From an uncultured Ruminococcus sp. (lineage in GTDB: Bacteria > Bacillota > Clostridia > Oscillospirales > CAG-272): DNA of 51,037 nt. The translations under genes were made by a program, and so were the position numbers. Below the pieces are notes generated by a model. That model was not told the origin of the DNA and ran no database searches. It saw nothing but the letters and a program-made list of their open reading frames with translations. Shown here in pieces: positions 24,761 to 32,538 of the stretch. The first letter of the stretch is position 1, and each line of letters opens with the position of its first letter. Location: positions 1 through 51,037 of the forward strand of contig CACZNC010000013.1 in the NCBI GenBank assembly GCA_902782445.1. Direction: 5' to 3'.

Positions 24761-26784
24761 CATCCGCGCTTTGCATAGACGATCTCGTCGTATAGAATGT
24801 CAGCGGCGTCTTCTGTGGTGAGCGCGCCGGACATGAAGCTTTCCAGAGCTTCAAGGCAGCGGGTCGAGAAGAAATTGACTCTCGCGAGCTCCCGCCGTTC
24901 GAACCAGGCGTCGAGGTGTTCGTCCCACCAGCGGACCGTGTCCGGGCATATACGCATGTATCCGAAGGGCCTGCTCTCGTCGCGCCATGTTTCGCATCCC
25001 GGCCATAGGGGCTCCCGATAGAACCTGAGATCGCCGCGGCAGTCCGCTCCCGTCAGTTCGGTCAAAAGCGCGGCGGCAAGCTCCTGCTTCTTGCTGTTCG
25101 GGTTCATGAGGACGGCGCCCGTGACGACAGCGCGGGTCTTCGCACCTGCGTCGGCGAGGGGGAAATCCACGGGGATCCAGCGTTCCTTGTCGTAGTACCC
25201 CTTCTGTTCCAAATCCGTCTGCCAGCCCGCGAAATCGCTCATCACGCCCAGATACCGTATGACGGAATCCTCTCCGTACAGCACGCCCGCGTCTATGTAC
25301 GGCTTCAGGCGGGAGAGAACGGCGGTCATGTCCTCCCGGATGCCGACCGGGACCGAATCGCCCAAGAGATCGTATCTCTCATGGATCGCCCCCGTCAGCA
25401 GAAAAGCTGGGATATAGTGCGGGCGAAGAAAAGCTCCCCACCCTTCCGGGACACTCGTGACGGGAAAGACCTGCCTTTTGCCGCCCTCTTCGATCAGCCT
25501 GTCGCAGAGCGCGCAGAGATCGTCCAGCGTCCAGCCCTCCCGCGGCGCGTCGATCCCGGAGGAGGCGTCCCAGACATAACTGAAATGGATGACGTCCAGG
25601 GGAAGGCCGAAAATCTCCCCGTCCCGGCTGAGGAGGTCCATCGCTCCTGGGTACATCTCCGAGAGGTTGCCGGCAAGTTCCGGGAAACCGAGCAAATCGA
25701 CATACTGCCCGTAATACGACGCGGATGAGAGGAAGTCTTCGATCTCCCCATGCGGTCCCGCCACGAAAAGAAGATCGTAGCTCGAGTCCCCGGCAAGCAT
25801 CCGCGTGCTCACTTTGTCGAGGTAGGTCCTCTCGACCGTCTTGCCGTCGGAGAGGATGATCTTGACTTCCGCCCCGATCTTTTCCGCCGCCTTTTTGAGG
25901 ACCTCGGCCCGGTAGGAGTACCCCGGGTCTGTTACCGGATCCCTCTCCGCGTACACCACGGTGATGACGTCCGACGCCTCGGCCAGCGGAACAAGAACCG
26001 CCCGGTCCAGGCAGACGGCAAGGGCGGTATTCCCGGAGACGGCCGCGGCGTCAGGATCCCCGGGGATCCGGCTCAGTCGGGAAACCAGATCGACCGAGTC
26101 CTTTTTCCCGAAGGTCAGGAGCGATTTCCCGTCGAGGAAGAAAACCTTCCCACGGTTTACGCACACGGTCGTGCAGTTCCGTTCGCTGAGGATCTGTGTT
26201 TTTCCGCTGTTCCGGTCGACCGCCGCGAGCCCGCCGTCCGTGCCGGAGAGCGCAAGCAAAACCCGATTCCCGTCGAGGCAGAGGCGGGAGACTTTCCCCA
26301 TGACGGACGGATCGAGGGGAACGGATCTCCACGCGCCGCCTTTTTCAGAGGTGTACAGCGCATCTCCGTCGGTCAGGCAGAGCGTCCCGCCCGCGCAGTC
26401 CATCGAGACGGGTCCTGCGCACTCTTCCGGGAGGGAGACCGTTTTTTCCGGCACGCCAGACGAATCGAATACCGCAATCCCGTCCGGGGTCAGGACGTAC
26501 ACCCGCCCGCCGTCCGCCGCGATGAGGGAGGGATCCTTCGCGTCCGCGGCAAATACGCGGTCCTCCCCGTCCGCAAGATCGAGAACGCGGACCGCGCCTT
26601 CGCTGGAATAGTAGAGCAGACCGCCCGAGACACCGCAGCCCTCCGGGATCCCCGTGAGGATATACTCCACGGTCTTCCCGGCTTCCGGGAGTCCGTAGCG
26701 GTCCCGGCGGGTGGCGCAGGAGGCGAGGCAGAACACCGCCGTCAGGAGGCAGAGGACGGACAGGAGGATTCTCTTTTTCTTCAT
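24760..26784 (-). CDS. lipoprotein: N-terminal beta-propeller fused to extracellular solute-binding domain
   Basis: A 674-residue lipoprotein. The signal peptide ends in FCLASC (about Cys23). Residues about 35-270 are repeated short strands with phrases such as GGLLYYSSEGAVRVLDL and GGRVYVLTPDGIAVFD, the look of a six- or seven-bladed propeller. From about 275 to the end it is a type-1 ABC solute-binding protein (VITVVYAERDP, YDLLFVAGPHGEIEDFL, EIFGLPLDVIHFSYVWD, GWTLDDLCALCDRL). The second ATG, with GGAG seven bases upstream, gives a clean signal peptide. No ABC permease is adjacent, so it is an orphan binding protein. Ligand unknown; sugars are usual for this group. Confidence 0.8.
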   Translation of the reverse strand: MKKKRILLSVLCLLTAVFCLASCATRRDRYGLPEAGKTVEYILTGIPEGCGVSGGLLYYSSEGAVRVLDLADGEDRVFAADAKDPSLIAADGGRVYVLTPDGIAVFDSSGVPEKTVSLPEECAGPVSMDCAGGTLCLTDGDALYTSEKGGAWRSVPLDPSVMGKVSRLCLDGNRVLLALSGTDGGLAAVDRNSGKTQILSERNCTTVCVNRGKVFFLDGKSLLTFGKKDSVDLVSRLSRIPGDPDAAAVSGNTALAVCLDRAVLVPLAEASDVITVVYAERDPVTDPGYSYRAEVLKKAAEKIGAEVKIILSDGKTVERTYLDKVSTRMLAGDSSYDLLFVAGPHGEIEDFLSSASYYGQYVDLLGFPELAGNLSEMYPGAMDLLSRDGEIFGLPLDVIHFSYVWDASSGIDAPREGWTLDDLCALCDRLIEEGGKRQVFPVTSVPEGWGAFLRPHYIPAFLLTGAIHERYDLLGDSVPVGIREDMTAVLSRLKPYIDAGVLYGEDSVIRYLGVMSDFAGWQTDLEQKGYYDKERWIPVDFPLADAGAKTRAVVTGAVLMNPNSKKQELAAALLTELTGADCRGDLRFYREPLWPGCETWRDESRPFGYMRICPDTVRWWDEHLDAWFERRELARVNFFSTRCLEALESFMSGALTTEDAADILYDEIVYAKRG

Positions 26785-26816
26785 GTTTTTTCTCCATTTC
26801 ATCGGGATCCGCCTTT

Positions 26817-26845
26817 ATTATACACGAACAGGTGTCAAATTACAA
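26817..26845 (-). promoter_or_regulatory. promoter of the propeller/solute-binding lipoprotein
   Basis: Reverse strand TTGTAA (26840-26845), 17 bases, TATAAT (26817-26822). The -35 box is weak. A TTGACA also occurs, but only 10 bases from the -10 box. Confidence 0.55.
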
Positions 26846-26922
26846 GATCTTATCACGCAAACTCCGAGCCGAATCTGTCGGTCGCGGTAGTAGCAGTTGA
26901 AACTTTTTGTAAGTTCCCGGGA

Positions 26923-27621
26923 TCAGAGCGCCCGGCGGAGCTTTTCGAGGGCGGCTTTTTCGATCCGGCTGACGTAGGAGCGGGAGATCCCGAGCCGTTC
27001 CGCCGCTTCCCGCTGGGTGGCCGGATTCTGTCCGTCGAGACCGTAGCGCATGACGATGATCTCCCTCTCCCGCGCGTCGAGGCCGGTTTTGACGAAATTC
27101 AGGGCTTTCGCGATCTTGATCTTCAAGTCGAGGTCGTCCGCGATGGTGTCCTCCACGGCAACGACGTCCTCGTAGGTCAGGGCGTTGCCGTCCCGGTCCG
27201 TGTCGATCGTCTCCCCCATCGAGACCTCGGACTGGAGTTTCTTCTGGGAGCGGAAATACATGAGGATCTCGTTCTGGATGCACTTCGCGGCGTATGTGGC
27301 AAAACGCGCTCCGTTTGACGGATTGAAGGAATCCACGGATTTGATGAGTCCGACGGTGCCGATGGAGACGAGATCCTCCTCCTCGCGGTTCGAGGCGTAG
27401 TATTTGCGGACAACGTGGGCGACCAGGCGGAGATTGTGTTCGATCAGCTTTCCGCGGGCTTCCATATCCCCCTCCTCCTTCGCCCGGCGGAAGCATTCGG
27501 TCTCCTCTTCCCGGGAGAGCGGCGGAGGAAAACTGCCCCCGTTCGACGACAGGATCAGGGCGGGCATGGGGAATCCGGCTTTCATGGCGCGGAGCAGGGA
27601 CAGGAAAGCGGTGAGGAGCAT
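26923..27621 (-). CDS. sigK: RNA polymerase sporulation sigma factor SigK
   Basis: Late mother-cell sigma factor. The 232-residue protein starts with a hydrophobic pro-sequence-like stretch (MLLTAFLSLLRAMKAGF), then PPPLSREEE, region 2 IEHNLRLVAHVVRKY and EDLVSIGTVGLIKSVDSFNP with ATYAAKCIQNEILMYFRS, and region 4 QREAAERLGISRSYVSRIEK. The match to Bacillus SigK is close throughout. The gene is uninterrupted, with no skin-like element. GGAGG five bases before the ATG and the homology edge set the start; an upstream extension has neither. Divergent from the DUF378 gene. No clear mother-cell promoter could be pinned down in the 155-base gap. Confidence 0.93.
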   Translation of the reverse strand: MLLTAFLSLLRAMKAGFPMPALILSSNGGSFPPPLSREEETECFRRAKEEGDMEARGKLIEHNLRLVAHVVRKYYASNREEEDLVSIGTVGLIKSVDSFNPSNGARFATYAAKCIQNEILMYFRSQKKLQSEVSMGETIDTDRDGNALTYEDVVAVEDTIADDLDLKIKIAKALNFVKTGLDAREREIIVMRYGLDGQNPATQREAAERLGISRSYVSRIEKAALEKLRRAL

Positions 27622-27714
27622 GACGGCCTCCGGGTTCGGTTCGTTTCGGTTGATGCTTATTTTCCTCCCCCGGAAATTATTCCGCCGGGACCCGTCCGAT
27701 CCCGCCCTTTCCAT

Positions 27715-27744
27715 GAATAATGCGGGCATCCGACGGGCATACTC
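27715..27744 (+). promoter_or_regulatory. possible forespore (sigma-G/F) promoter of the DUF378 gene
   Basis: GAATA (27715-27719), 18 bases, CATACTC (27738-27744). It misses the forespore consensus CATNNTA only at the last base. No sigma-A promoter is evident before this gene. Confidence 0.45.
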
Positions 27745-27776
27745 CCTGTGAATCAAACGAAAGGAGTTTCCGTCAC

Positions 27777-27986
27777 ATGCTTGATCGAATCGCTCTGGTC
27801 CTCGTCATCGTCGGCGCGCTCAACTGGGGTTCCATCGGACTTTTCCGCTTTGACATCGTGTCGTGGATCTGCGGCGGTCAGGGATCCGTCCTTGCCCGCA
27901 TCATCTACACCGTCGTCGCGCTGGCCGGCATCTGGTGCGTCTCCCTGCTCTTCCGGGACAGAGAGGAAGTCTACGGCAGAAGCTGA
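27777..27986 (+). CDS. DUF378 family small membrane protein
   Basis: A 69-residue protein with two hydrophobic helices (about 5-27 and 38-59). The family signature ALVLVIVGALNWGSIGLF is clear. Function unknown. It starts at the ATG ten bases after AAAGGAG. It sits next to sigK and behind a sequence like a forespore promoter, which would make it a spore protein (inference). Confidence 0.88.
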   Translation: MLDRIALVLVIVGALNWGSIGLFRFDIVSWICGGQGSVLARIIYTVVALAGIWCVSLLFRDREEVYGRS

Positions 27987-28085
27987 ACTGCCTGCATAAC
28001 CGGTTCCGGGGCAGCCGTCTCTGCGATTCGATGAGGTCGCGGGGCGGCTGTTCTGCGCTTTTTCGCGGATTTCGCCCTTTTGCGC

Positions 28086-28114
28086 TTGCATTCTGCTCCG
28101 GCGTCGGGTATAAT
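28086..28114 (+). promoter_or_regulatory. promoter of the URO-D-like gene
   Basis: TTGCAT (28086-28091), 17 bases, TATAAT (28109-28114), about 36 bases before the start. Confidence 0.7.
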
Positions 28115-28149
28115 GGATCCGGAACAAGACTTTGATTCGGAGGCCCGAT

Positions 28150-28848
28150 ATGGTCCGGCGCGAAAAACGTATTTTTCTCGATTTCCTCGCGGGGAGGAGC
28201 AAAACGCCCGTTCTCTTCGAGCCCTTTCTCTCCCGGCGTCACGCGGAGACTCTGATCTGGCGGCGCGGATCCCGGCTCTGGGACGATCCCGCGGAGGAAG
28301 TCCGGACCCTCGTTTCCGTCACGGAGCGGACGGGAGCGGATTTCGTCTGGATCGATCTGCGGGACCGCGATCTTTCCGTCAGGCGAAGGCTCCGGGACGC
28401 GGTCCTGACAGCGAAAGGCGCGGAGGGGGGGATCGGATTCGGCTTCCTCTGCGCGGTGAGGGAGGACGTCGATCTCGCGGAACCGGCGGCGGACGCCCTC
28501 GGGCTGTACGGGGATCTGCTCTGCCCCGCCCTCCCGGTGATCCGCATGGACGGGACTCTCGCTGACGCGATCCGGCGGGGAGACCGGGCCTGGTTCGCGG
28601 CGGACGGGATCCGGGCGGAGGACGCGCTCAAAGAAGCCTCGGGGAAGATCCGCGTGCTCGGAGGACTCGGGGTCGGCGAGCTCTCGTCTCCCGCTCCGCT
28701 CTACGCCAGGGTGGAAAAGCTCGGGGCGGAATACCCCGGAGAATGGGGTCCCGGATCGGGCGGCACGGTGGCGGAGGACGACTATCTCGGGCTCATCGCC
28801 ATGCTCGGGGCCTACGCGCGGATCCGGGAACGGGCGGAGCGGGCATGA
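28150..28848 (+). CDS. short uroporphyrinogen-decarboxylase-fold protein
   Basis: A 232-residue protein, about 100 shorter than normal URO-D or MtaA/CmuA methyltransferase homologues. The start REKRIFLDFLAG with PVLFEPFLSRRHAE, and the end GKIRVLGGLGVGEL...GPGSGGTVAEDDYLGLIAMLG, follow the first and last parts of URO-D-like barrels; the middle is compressed. Several barrel strands appear to be missing, so activity is doubtful. CGGAGG six bases before the ATG fixes the start. Monocistronic. A palindrome follows the stop at once. Confidence 0.55.
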   Translation: MVRREKRIFLDFLAGRSKTPVLFEPFLSRRHAETLIWRRGSRLWDDPAEEVRTLVSVTERTGADFVWIDLRDRDLSVRRRLRDAVLTAKGAEGGIGFGFLCAVREDVDLAEPAADALGLYGDLLCPALPVIRMDGTLADAIRRGDRAWFAADGIRAEDALKEASGKIRVLGGLGVGELSSPAPLYARVEKLGAEYPGEWGPGSGGTVAEDDYLGLIAMLGAYARIRERAERA

Positions 28849-28851
28849 GGA

Positions 28852-28868
28852 TCGGAAACCGTTTCCGA
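28852..28868. promoter_or_regulatory. 17-bp palindrome resembling a LacI-family operator
   Basis: TCGGAAAC-C-GTTTCCGA, arms of eight bases around a central C. GAAAC/GTTTC half-sites with a central CG step are typical of LacI/GalR-type operators. It lies three bases after the URO-D-like stop and about 46 bases before the yajC -35 box. It could also be a small hairpin, but there is no T run. Confidence 0.4.
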
Positions 28869-28913
28869 ATATAACCAAATCTTGAATTTTATATAAATTT
28901 CCTGTGCGGACTC

Positions 28914-28942
28914 TTGCATCCCGTCGGCGTTTCGGCTATAAT
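28914..28942 (+). promoter_or_regulatory. promoter of yajC
   Basis: TTGCAT (28914-28919), 17 bases, TATAAT (28937-28942), 33 bases before the start. Confidence 0.75.
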
Positions 28943-28975
28943 GGGAGCACCAAATCCCCCAAAGGAGCGCTCTCC

Positions 28976-29299
28976 ATGTATTACTTCCTCGAAGCCGAAG
29001 GAGCCGCGATGAACGGCACGGTCAACATGATCTCCACCCTTGTTCTGCTCGTGGCGATGGTCGCGATCTTCTATTTCTTCATGTACCGCCCGCAGAAAAA
29101 GCAGGAAAAGGAAACGAAGAGTATGCTCGACAGTCTTCAGGTCGGCGACGAGATCACCACCATCGGGGGCATCATCGGCAAGATCGTCTCCATCAAGGAC
29201 GAGACCGTCCTCATCGAGACCACGAAGGACTGCACCAAGATCCGCATCCTGCGCACGGCGGTCCGCCACGTGGACGTCAAGGCCGAGGACGCGGACTGA
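28976..29299 (+). CDS. yajC: preprotein translocase subunit YajC
   Basis: A 107-residue single-span membrane protein of the Sec accessory complex. The helix near 16-37 is followed by YRPQKKQEKETKSMLDSLQVGDEI-type sequence and the GGIIGKIVSI strand motif. AAAGGAG five to eight bases before the ATG. A second gene with a TIGR04086 product follows 67 bases later, a pairing often seen in Clostridia. secD/secF are not in the window. Confidence 0.93.
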   Translation: MYYFLEAEGAAMNGTVNMISTLVLLVAMVAIFYFFMYRPQKKQEKETKSMLDSLQVGDEITTIGGIIGKIVSIKDETVLIETTKDCTKIRILRTAVRHVDVKAEDAD

Positions 29300-29311
29300 G
29301 CCAAACCGAAT

Positions 29312-29366
29312 AAACCTCCCCTCCCGGGCATAGAATCCGACGGATCGTATCTCGGGAGGTTTTCTT
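29312..29366 (+). terminator. hairpin that could end yajC transcription and mask the next ribosome site
   Basis: AAACCTCCC (29312-29320) pairs perfectly with GGGAGGTTT (29354-29362), then TTCTT. The right arm is also the Shine-Dalgarno site of the TIGR04086 gene, so the hairpin can work as a terminator or hide that site. Confidence 0.6.
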
Positions 29367-29795
29367 ATGTCCGCTGTCTGCAAAACCGCCGTCAAAAAGC
29401 ATGTCGTACAAAGGCCCTTCGCCCTCTCCTGCCTCATGGGGACCGGCGTCGGGATGTTCGCGCTGTTCTGCCTGATCCTCCTCTTCTCCGCGGTCGCCGC
29501 CGGATGCAGGGATCCCGGTCCGCTTCTCACGCCCATGGCGGTCTGCTCGCTCTATCTCGGCGCGCTGTTCGCGGGAGGGGCCGCCGTCCGGTTCACCGGG
29601 GACGGGCTTATGGCAGGCGGGATCGGAGGGGTGTTCTATACGGCCGCCGTGTTTCTGCTCTCCCTGCTCCCTCTCCCTCCGTCCGAGCTGCCGCCGTCGG
29701 TCGGATTGATCCTGCTCGTGCTGCTCCTGCCCGCTTCCGTTCTCGGCGCGATCCTCGGCCACAGAAAGGCGAAGCGTCCGAAGTCCCGCCGCTGA
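29367..29795 (+). CDS. TIGR04086 family membrane protein
   Basis: A 142-residue protein with four predicted helices (about 24-46, 52-76, 79-100, 110-132). Size, helix pattern, the GGAAVRFTGDGLMAGGIGGVFY-type loop and the place after yajC fit TIGR04086. Function unknown. GGGAGG lies seven bases before the ATG inside a nine-base hairpin. Ends about 45 bases before the ABC transporter promoter. Confidence 0.75.
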   Translation: MSAVCKTAVKKHVVQRPFALSCLMGTGVGMFALFCLILLFSAVAAGCRDPGPLLTPMAVCSLYLGALFAGGAAVRFTGDGLMAGGIGGVFYTAAVFLLSLLPLPPSELPPSVGLILLVLLLPASVLGAILGHRKAKRPKSRR

Positions 29796-29839
29796 CCCCG
29801 TTTTTGTCAAATAACTTTTTACGAATTTCGATGTTCCTC

Positions 29840-29868
29840 TTGACAAGGAGCAAACACCGTGCTACAAT
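29840..29868 (+). promoter_or_regulatory. promoter of the FtsX-like ABC transporter operon
   Basis: TTGACA (29840-29845), 17 bases, TACAAT (29863-29868), about 36 bases before the first permease. Confidence 0.78.
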
Positions 29869-29903
29869 AGTACGTGTAAAAAGTCAGAGGGAGGACGCGG
29901 CAG

Positions 29904-32537
29904 ATGATCGGGAAGCTCAAAACCGCATTCCGGCGGCTGTTCTTCTATTCTTCGAGACAGCTCTTGCGCAGGCGGCGCACGTATCTCACGGTTTTCGTGT
30001 CGTCCATCGCCCTTTTGACGGTGGTCATGACCGCCTTGGAACTCTACGAATCCCGCTGGCTGAGGAACGCGGAGATCCGGGCGGACGGAACGCACCACAT
30101 CAAGATCGAAGCCGTCCTCTACGACTACGCGGAAGAGATCTCCGCGATGAAAGGCGTCCGATCCGCGTGGACGGTCCCCTGGTCCTCCCGGCTGGCCTCC
30201 TCCGAGGACGCGTCCGTCCCCGCCCGGGTGAGCGTCGTGTCTCCGGGGACCGACGCCGCGCTGAACGTCCGATATCTCTGGGGCGGCCCTCCTTCCGACG
30301 GGGAGATCGCGGTGCCCGAATCCCTCTTCTGCTCCGTGGACTGGCTGGAGGCGGGGACGGAAAACGAACTCTGGTTCACCGCGTCCCGCATGACCTATTT
30401 TCCCCTCACCGTCTCGGGGATCTACGCATCGAACGATCTCGGGGCCTCCTATGTCTTCGTCACCGAGAAAACCGCCGCCGCCATCGACAGCGAGACCGGG
30501 GCGATCATGAAATACGATACTTACATCGTCGGGAAATACAATTCCGACCGGAACGCCGCCATGATCGCCGACCGGGTGTTCCGGCAGTTCAAGATTCCGG
30601 ACACGGATTTTCAAACCCGTCAGCCCTATCACGAGAACAAGACGAAATCCGGACAGATGCTCGAAAAATACGGGCAGTATATCAATACCCGCCGCCTTTC
30701 GGATCAGGTGAGCTACGCCGCCACGCCGATCACGATCCGGCTTCTGCCCGTCGTCGCCGCGGCCGCCATGATCCTCGCGATGTTCATGACAGGATGGACT
30801 GCGGCAAACGCGCCGGAATTCGGGATCCTCGGAGCCATCGGGGCGGCAAGGCGGGATCTCTGTGCGGTGTCGGCGGGGCAGATCTTTCTGATCACCCTGA
30901 TCTCCTCGCCGCCGGTGGTGCTCTTCTCCGCCCTGCTCTCCAACGTCTACATCTCGGCCTACAACCGGTTCACGGAGGACGTGGGGTTCGTCTTCATCCT
31001 GCCCTGGCTGAATCTCTTCAAATGCGCGGTGCGGTTCTGCGTCCTCGCGACTCTGTTCACCTATCTCGGGATCGCCGCGCTGACGAGGGAGGCTCCCTTT
31101 GTGCTGATCTCCGGCTCCTGGCGCGGGCGGATGCCCTATGTCAGAAAATCCAGCCGGGCCCTCGAACGGGTGAAGGACAAGGTCGCAAGACTCGCGCTGC
31201 TCCAGACCGTCCGGCAGATCCGCGGGGAGGTCGTTCACGCTCTGATCTGCGCCGCCCTCTCCTTCATCCTCGGCTATTACCTGCTGGACGGCGGATCGAA
31301 ATTCCTCGATTCACTGGAACGGCTCCGGGAGATCAGGACCGAGGGGACCTTCGACACGCTGGTTTCCGTCCGGACCGCGACAGGTGATTTCTACGAGTAC
31401 GACGTAGGGATCCCCCTCTCCCTCCGGGACGAGATCCTCGCCGAGGAAGGGGTGAAGGAGTGCGGCACGCTCACTTTCAGGGATTTTCACAATGTTTATC
31501 TGAGCGACGGTCTCTCCGGGCTTCCCCACGCGGATTTCGGGAACGGATGGGTCTACGAACCGACGGCCGTCTCGGATGAAACGACCCTGCCGATGCTGAT
31601 CCAAAACGTGCGCGAAGGGGATCCCGCCGATCTCTTCTCCGATCCCTATGCGGCGATCTATGTCGGGTACGCCTCCCAGAACAGCCTGAAAGATCTGTCG
31701 GTCGGGCAGGAGTTCGACATGGTCCCCCGCCTCAAGGAGACGAAGAACGGCAGGACACAGGTATCGGAAGATCTGGTCCGTACCTTCCATATCGCCGCTG
31801 TCTGCTCTTCCCGCGAGGGACGGAAGCTGACGAAAGGACAGGGGCAGTACGTCATTCTGAACCCGGAAGGCGCGAAGGAACTGGGGCTCGTTTCGGAGGG
31901 GGAATGCGGCAAGCTCTGCATCGTGTACGACGACGGTCTGAGCGAAGCGGAGGAGGCGGCTCTGACGGAAACGCTCAAGGGGATGCCCTCGCTCCTGCGC
32001 TACCGGGTGGACAATACGGACTATCTCACCGCTAGCGAAAAGGGCGTCAGCCGGGCGAACAACGCTATGACCCTGATCTTTCTCGGGATGGTCTTCCTCG
32101 CGTTCTGCGTCATGACCTATCTGCACTCCTCGATGAAGGCCGCGAAGGGCCGGAGGGATTTCGCCGTGGAACGCCAGCTCGGGGCGACGGACGCGGAGAT
32201 TTACAAAAAGATGCGCGTTGGGACCTATCCCTCCGCCGCGATCGCCTTCTGCCTCTCCCTCGGGGGCGTGCTCCTGATGTCGATCTCCATCATTTTCTCG
32301 GGGATGGCGGATCTCAACATCCAGGCGGACATGTTCCCCATGACCTACACGCCGGAGTTTTACGCGAAATGCCGGGCGGAGATCTTCGCGGAGGCGGCGA
32401 CCGGATTCCTCTTCCTTGCCGCGTCCCTCCCCGGGCAGATCCTCTCGGCAGGCGCGGCGATCCTCGGGACGATCCCCTCGACGCGCAGGCTCCTCAGAGA
32501 ACCGGTCACGGAAGGACTGAGAAAGGACACGGACTGA
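29904..32537 (+). CDS. FtsX-like ABC transporter permease (tandem copy 1)
   Basis: An 877-residue permease of the MacB/FtsX superfamily: one helix near 24-44, a large outer domain to about 265, three helices to about 390 with the inner-loop phrase EFGILGAIGAARRDLCAV, a second helix-domain-helix half, and two or three helices at the end. It is a long two-halved type, as in bacitracin- or lipoprotein-handling exporters. It shares start, domain order and the tail LREPVTEGLRKDTD with the next gene, so the pair arose by duplication. GGGAGG nine bases before the ATG. The next gene starts after one base. Substrate unknown. Confidence 0.88.
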   Translation: MIGKLKTAFRRLFFYSSRQLLRRRRTYLTVFVSSIALLTVVMTALELYESRWLRNAEIRADGTHHIKIEAVLYDYAEEISAMKGVRSAWTVPWSSRLASSEDASVPARVSVVSPGTDAALNVRYLWGGPPSDGEIAVPESLFCSVDWLEAGTENELWFTASRMTYFPLTVSGIYASNDLGASYVFVTEKTAAAIDSETGAIMKYDTYIVGKYNSDRNAAMIADRVFRQFKIPDTDFQTRQPYHENKTKSGQMLEKYGQYINTRRLSDQVSYAATPITIRLLPVVAAAAMILAMFMTGWTAANAPEFGILGAIGAARRDLCAVSAGQIFLITLISSPPVVLFSALLSNVYISAYNRFTEDVGFVFILPWLNLFKCAVRFCVLATLFTYLGIAALTREAPFVLISGSWRGRMPYVRKSSRALERVKDKVARLALLQTVRQIRGEVVHALICAALSFILGYYLLDGGSKFLDSLERLREIRTEGTFDTLVSVRTATGDFYEYDVGIPLSLRDEILAEEGVKECGTLTFRDFHNVYLSDGLSGLPHADFGNGWVYEPTAVSDETTLPMLIQNVREGDPADLFSDPYAAIYVGYASQNSLKDLSVGQEFDMVPRLKETKNGRTQVSEDLVRTFHIAAVCSSREGRKLTKGQGQYVILNPEGAKELGLVSEGECGKLCIVYDDGLSEAEEAALTETLKGMPSLLRYRVDNTDYLTASEKGVSRANNAMTLIFLGMVFLAFCVMTYLHSSMKAAKGRRDFAVERQLGATDAEIYKKMRVGTYPSAAIAFCLSLGGVLLMSISIIFSGMADLNIQADMFPMTYTPEFYAKCRAEIFAEAATGFLFLAASLPGQILSAGAAILGTIPSTRRLLREPVTEGLRKDTD

Positions 32538-32538
32538 C

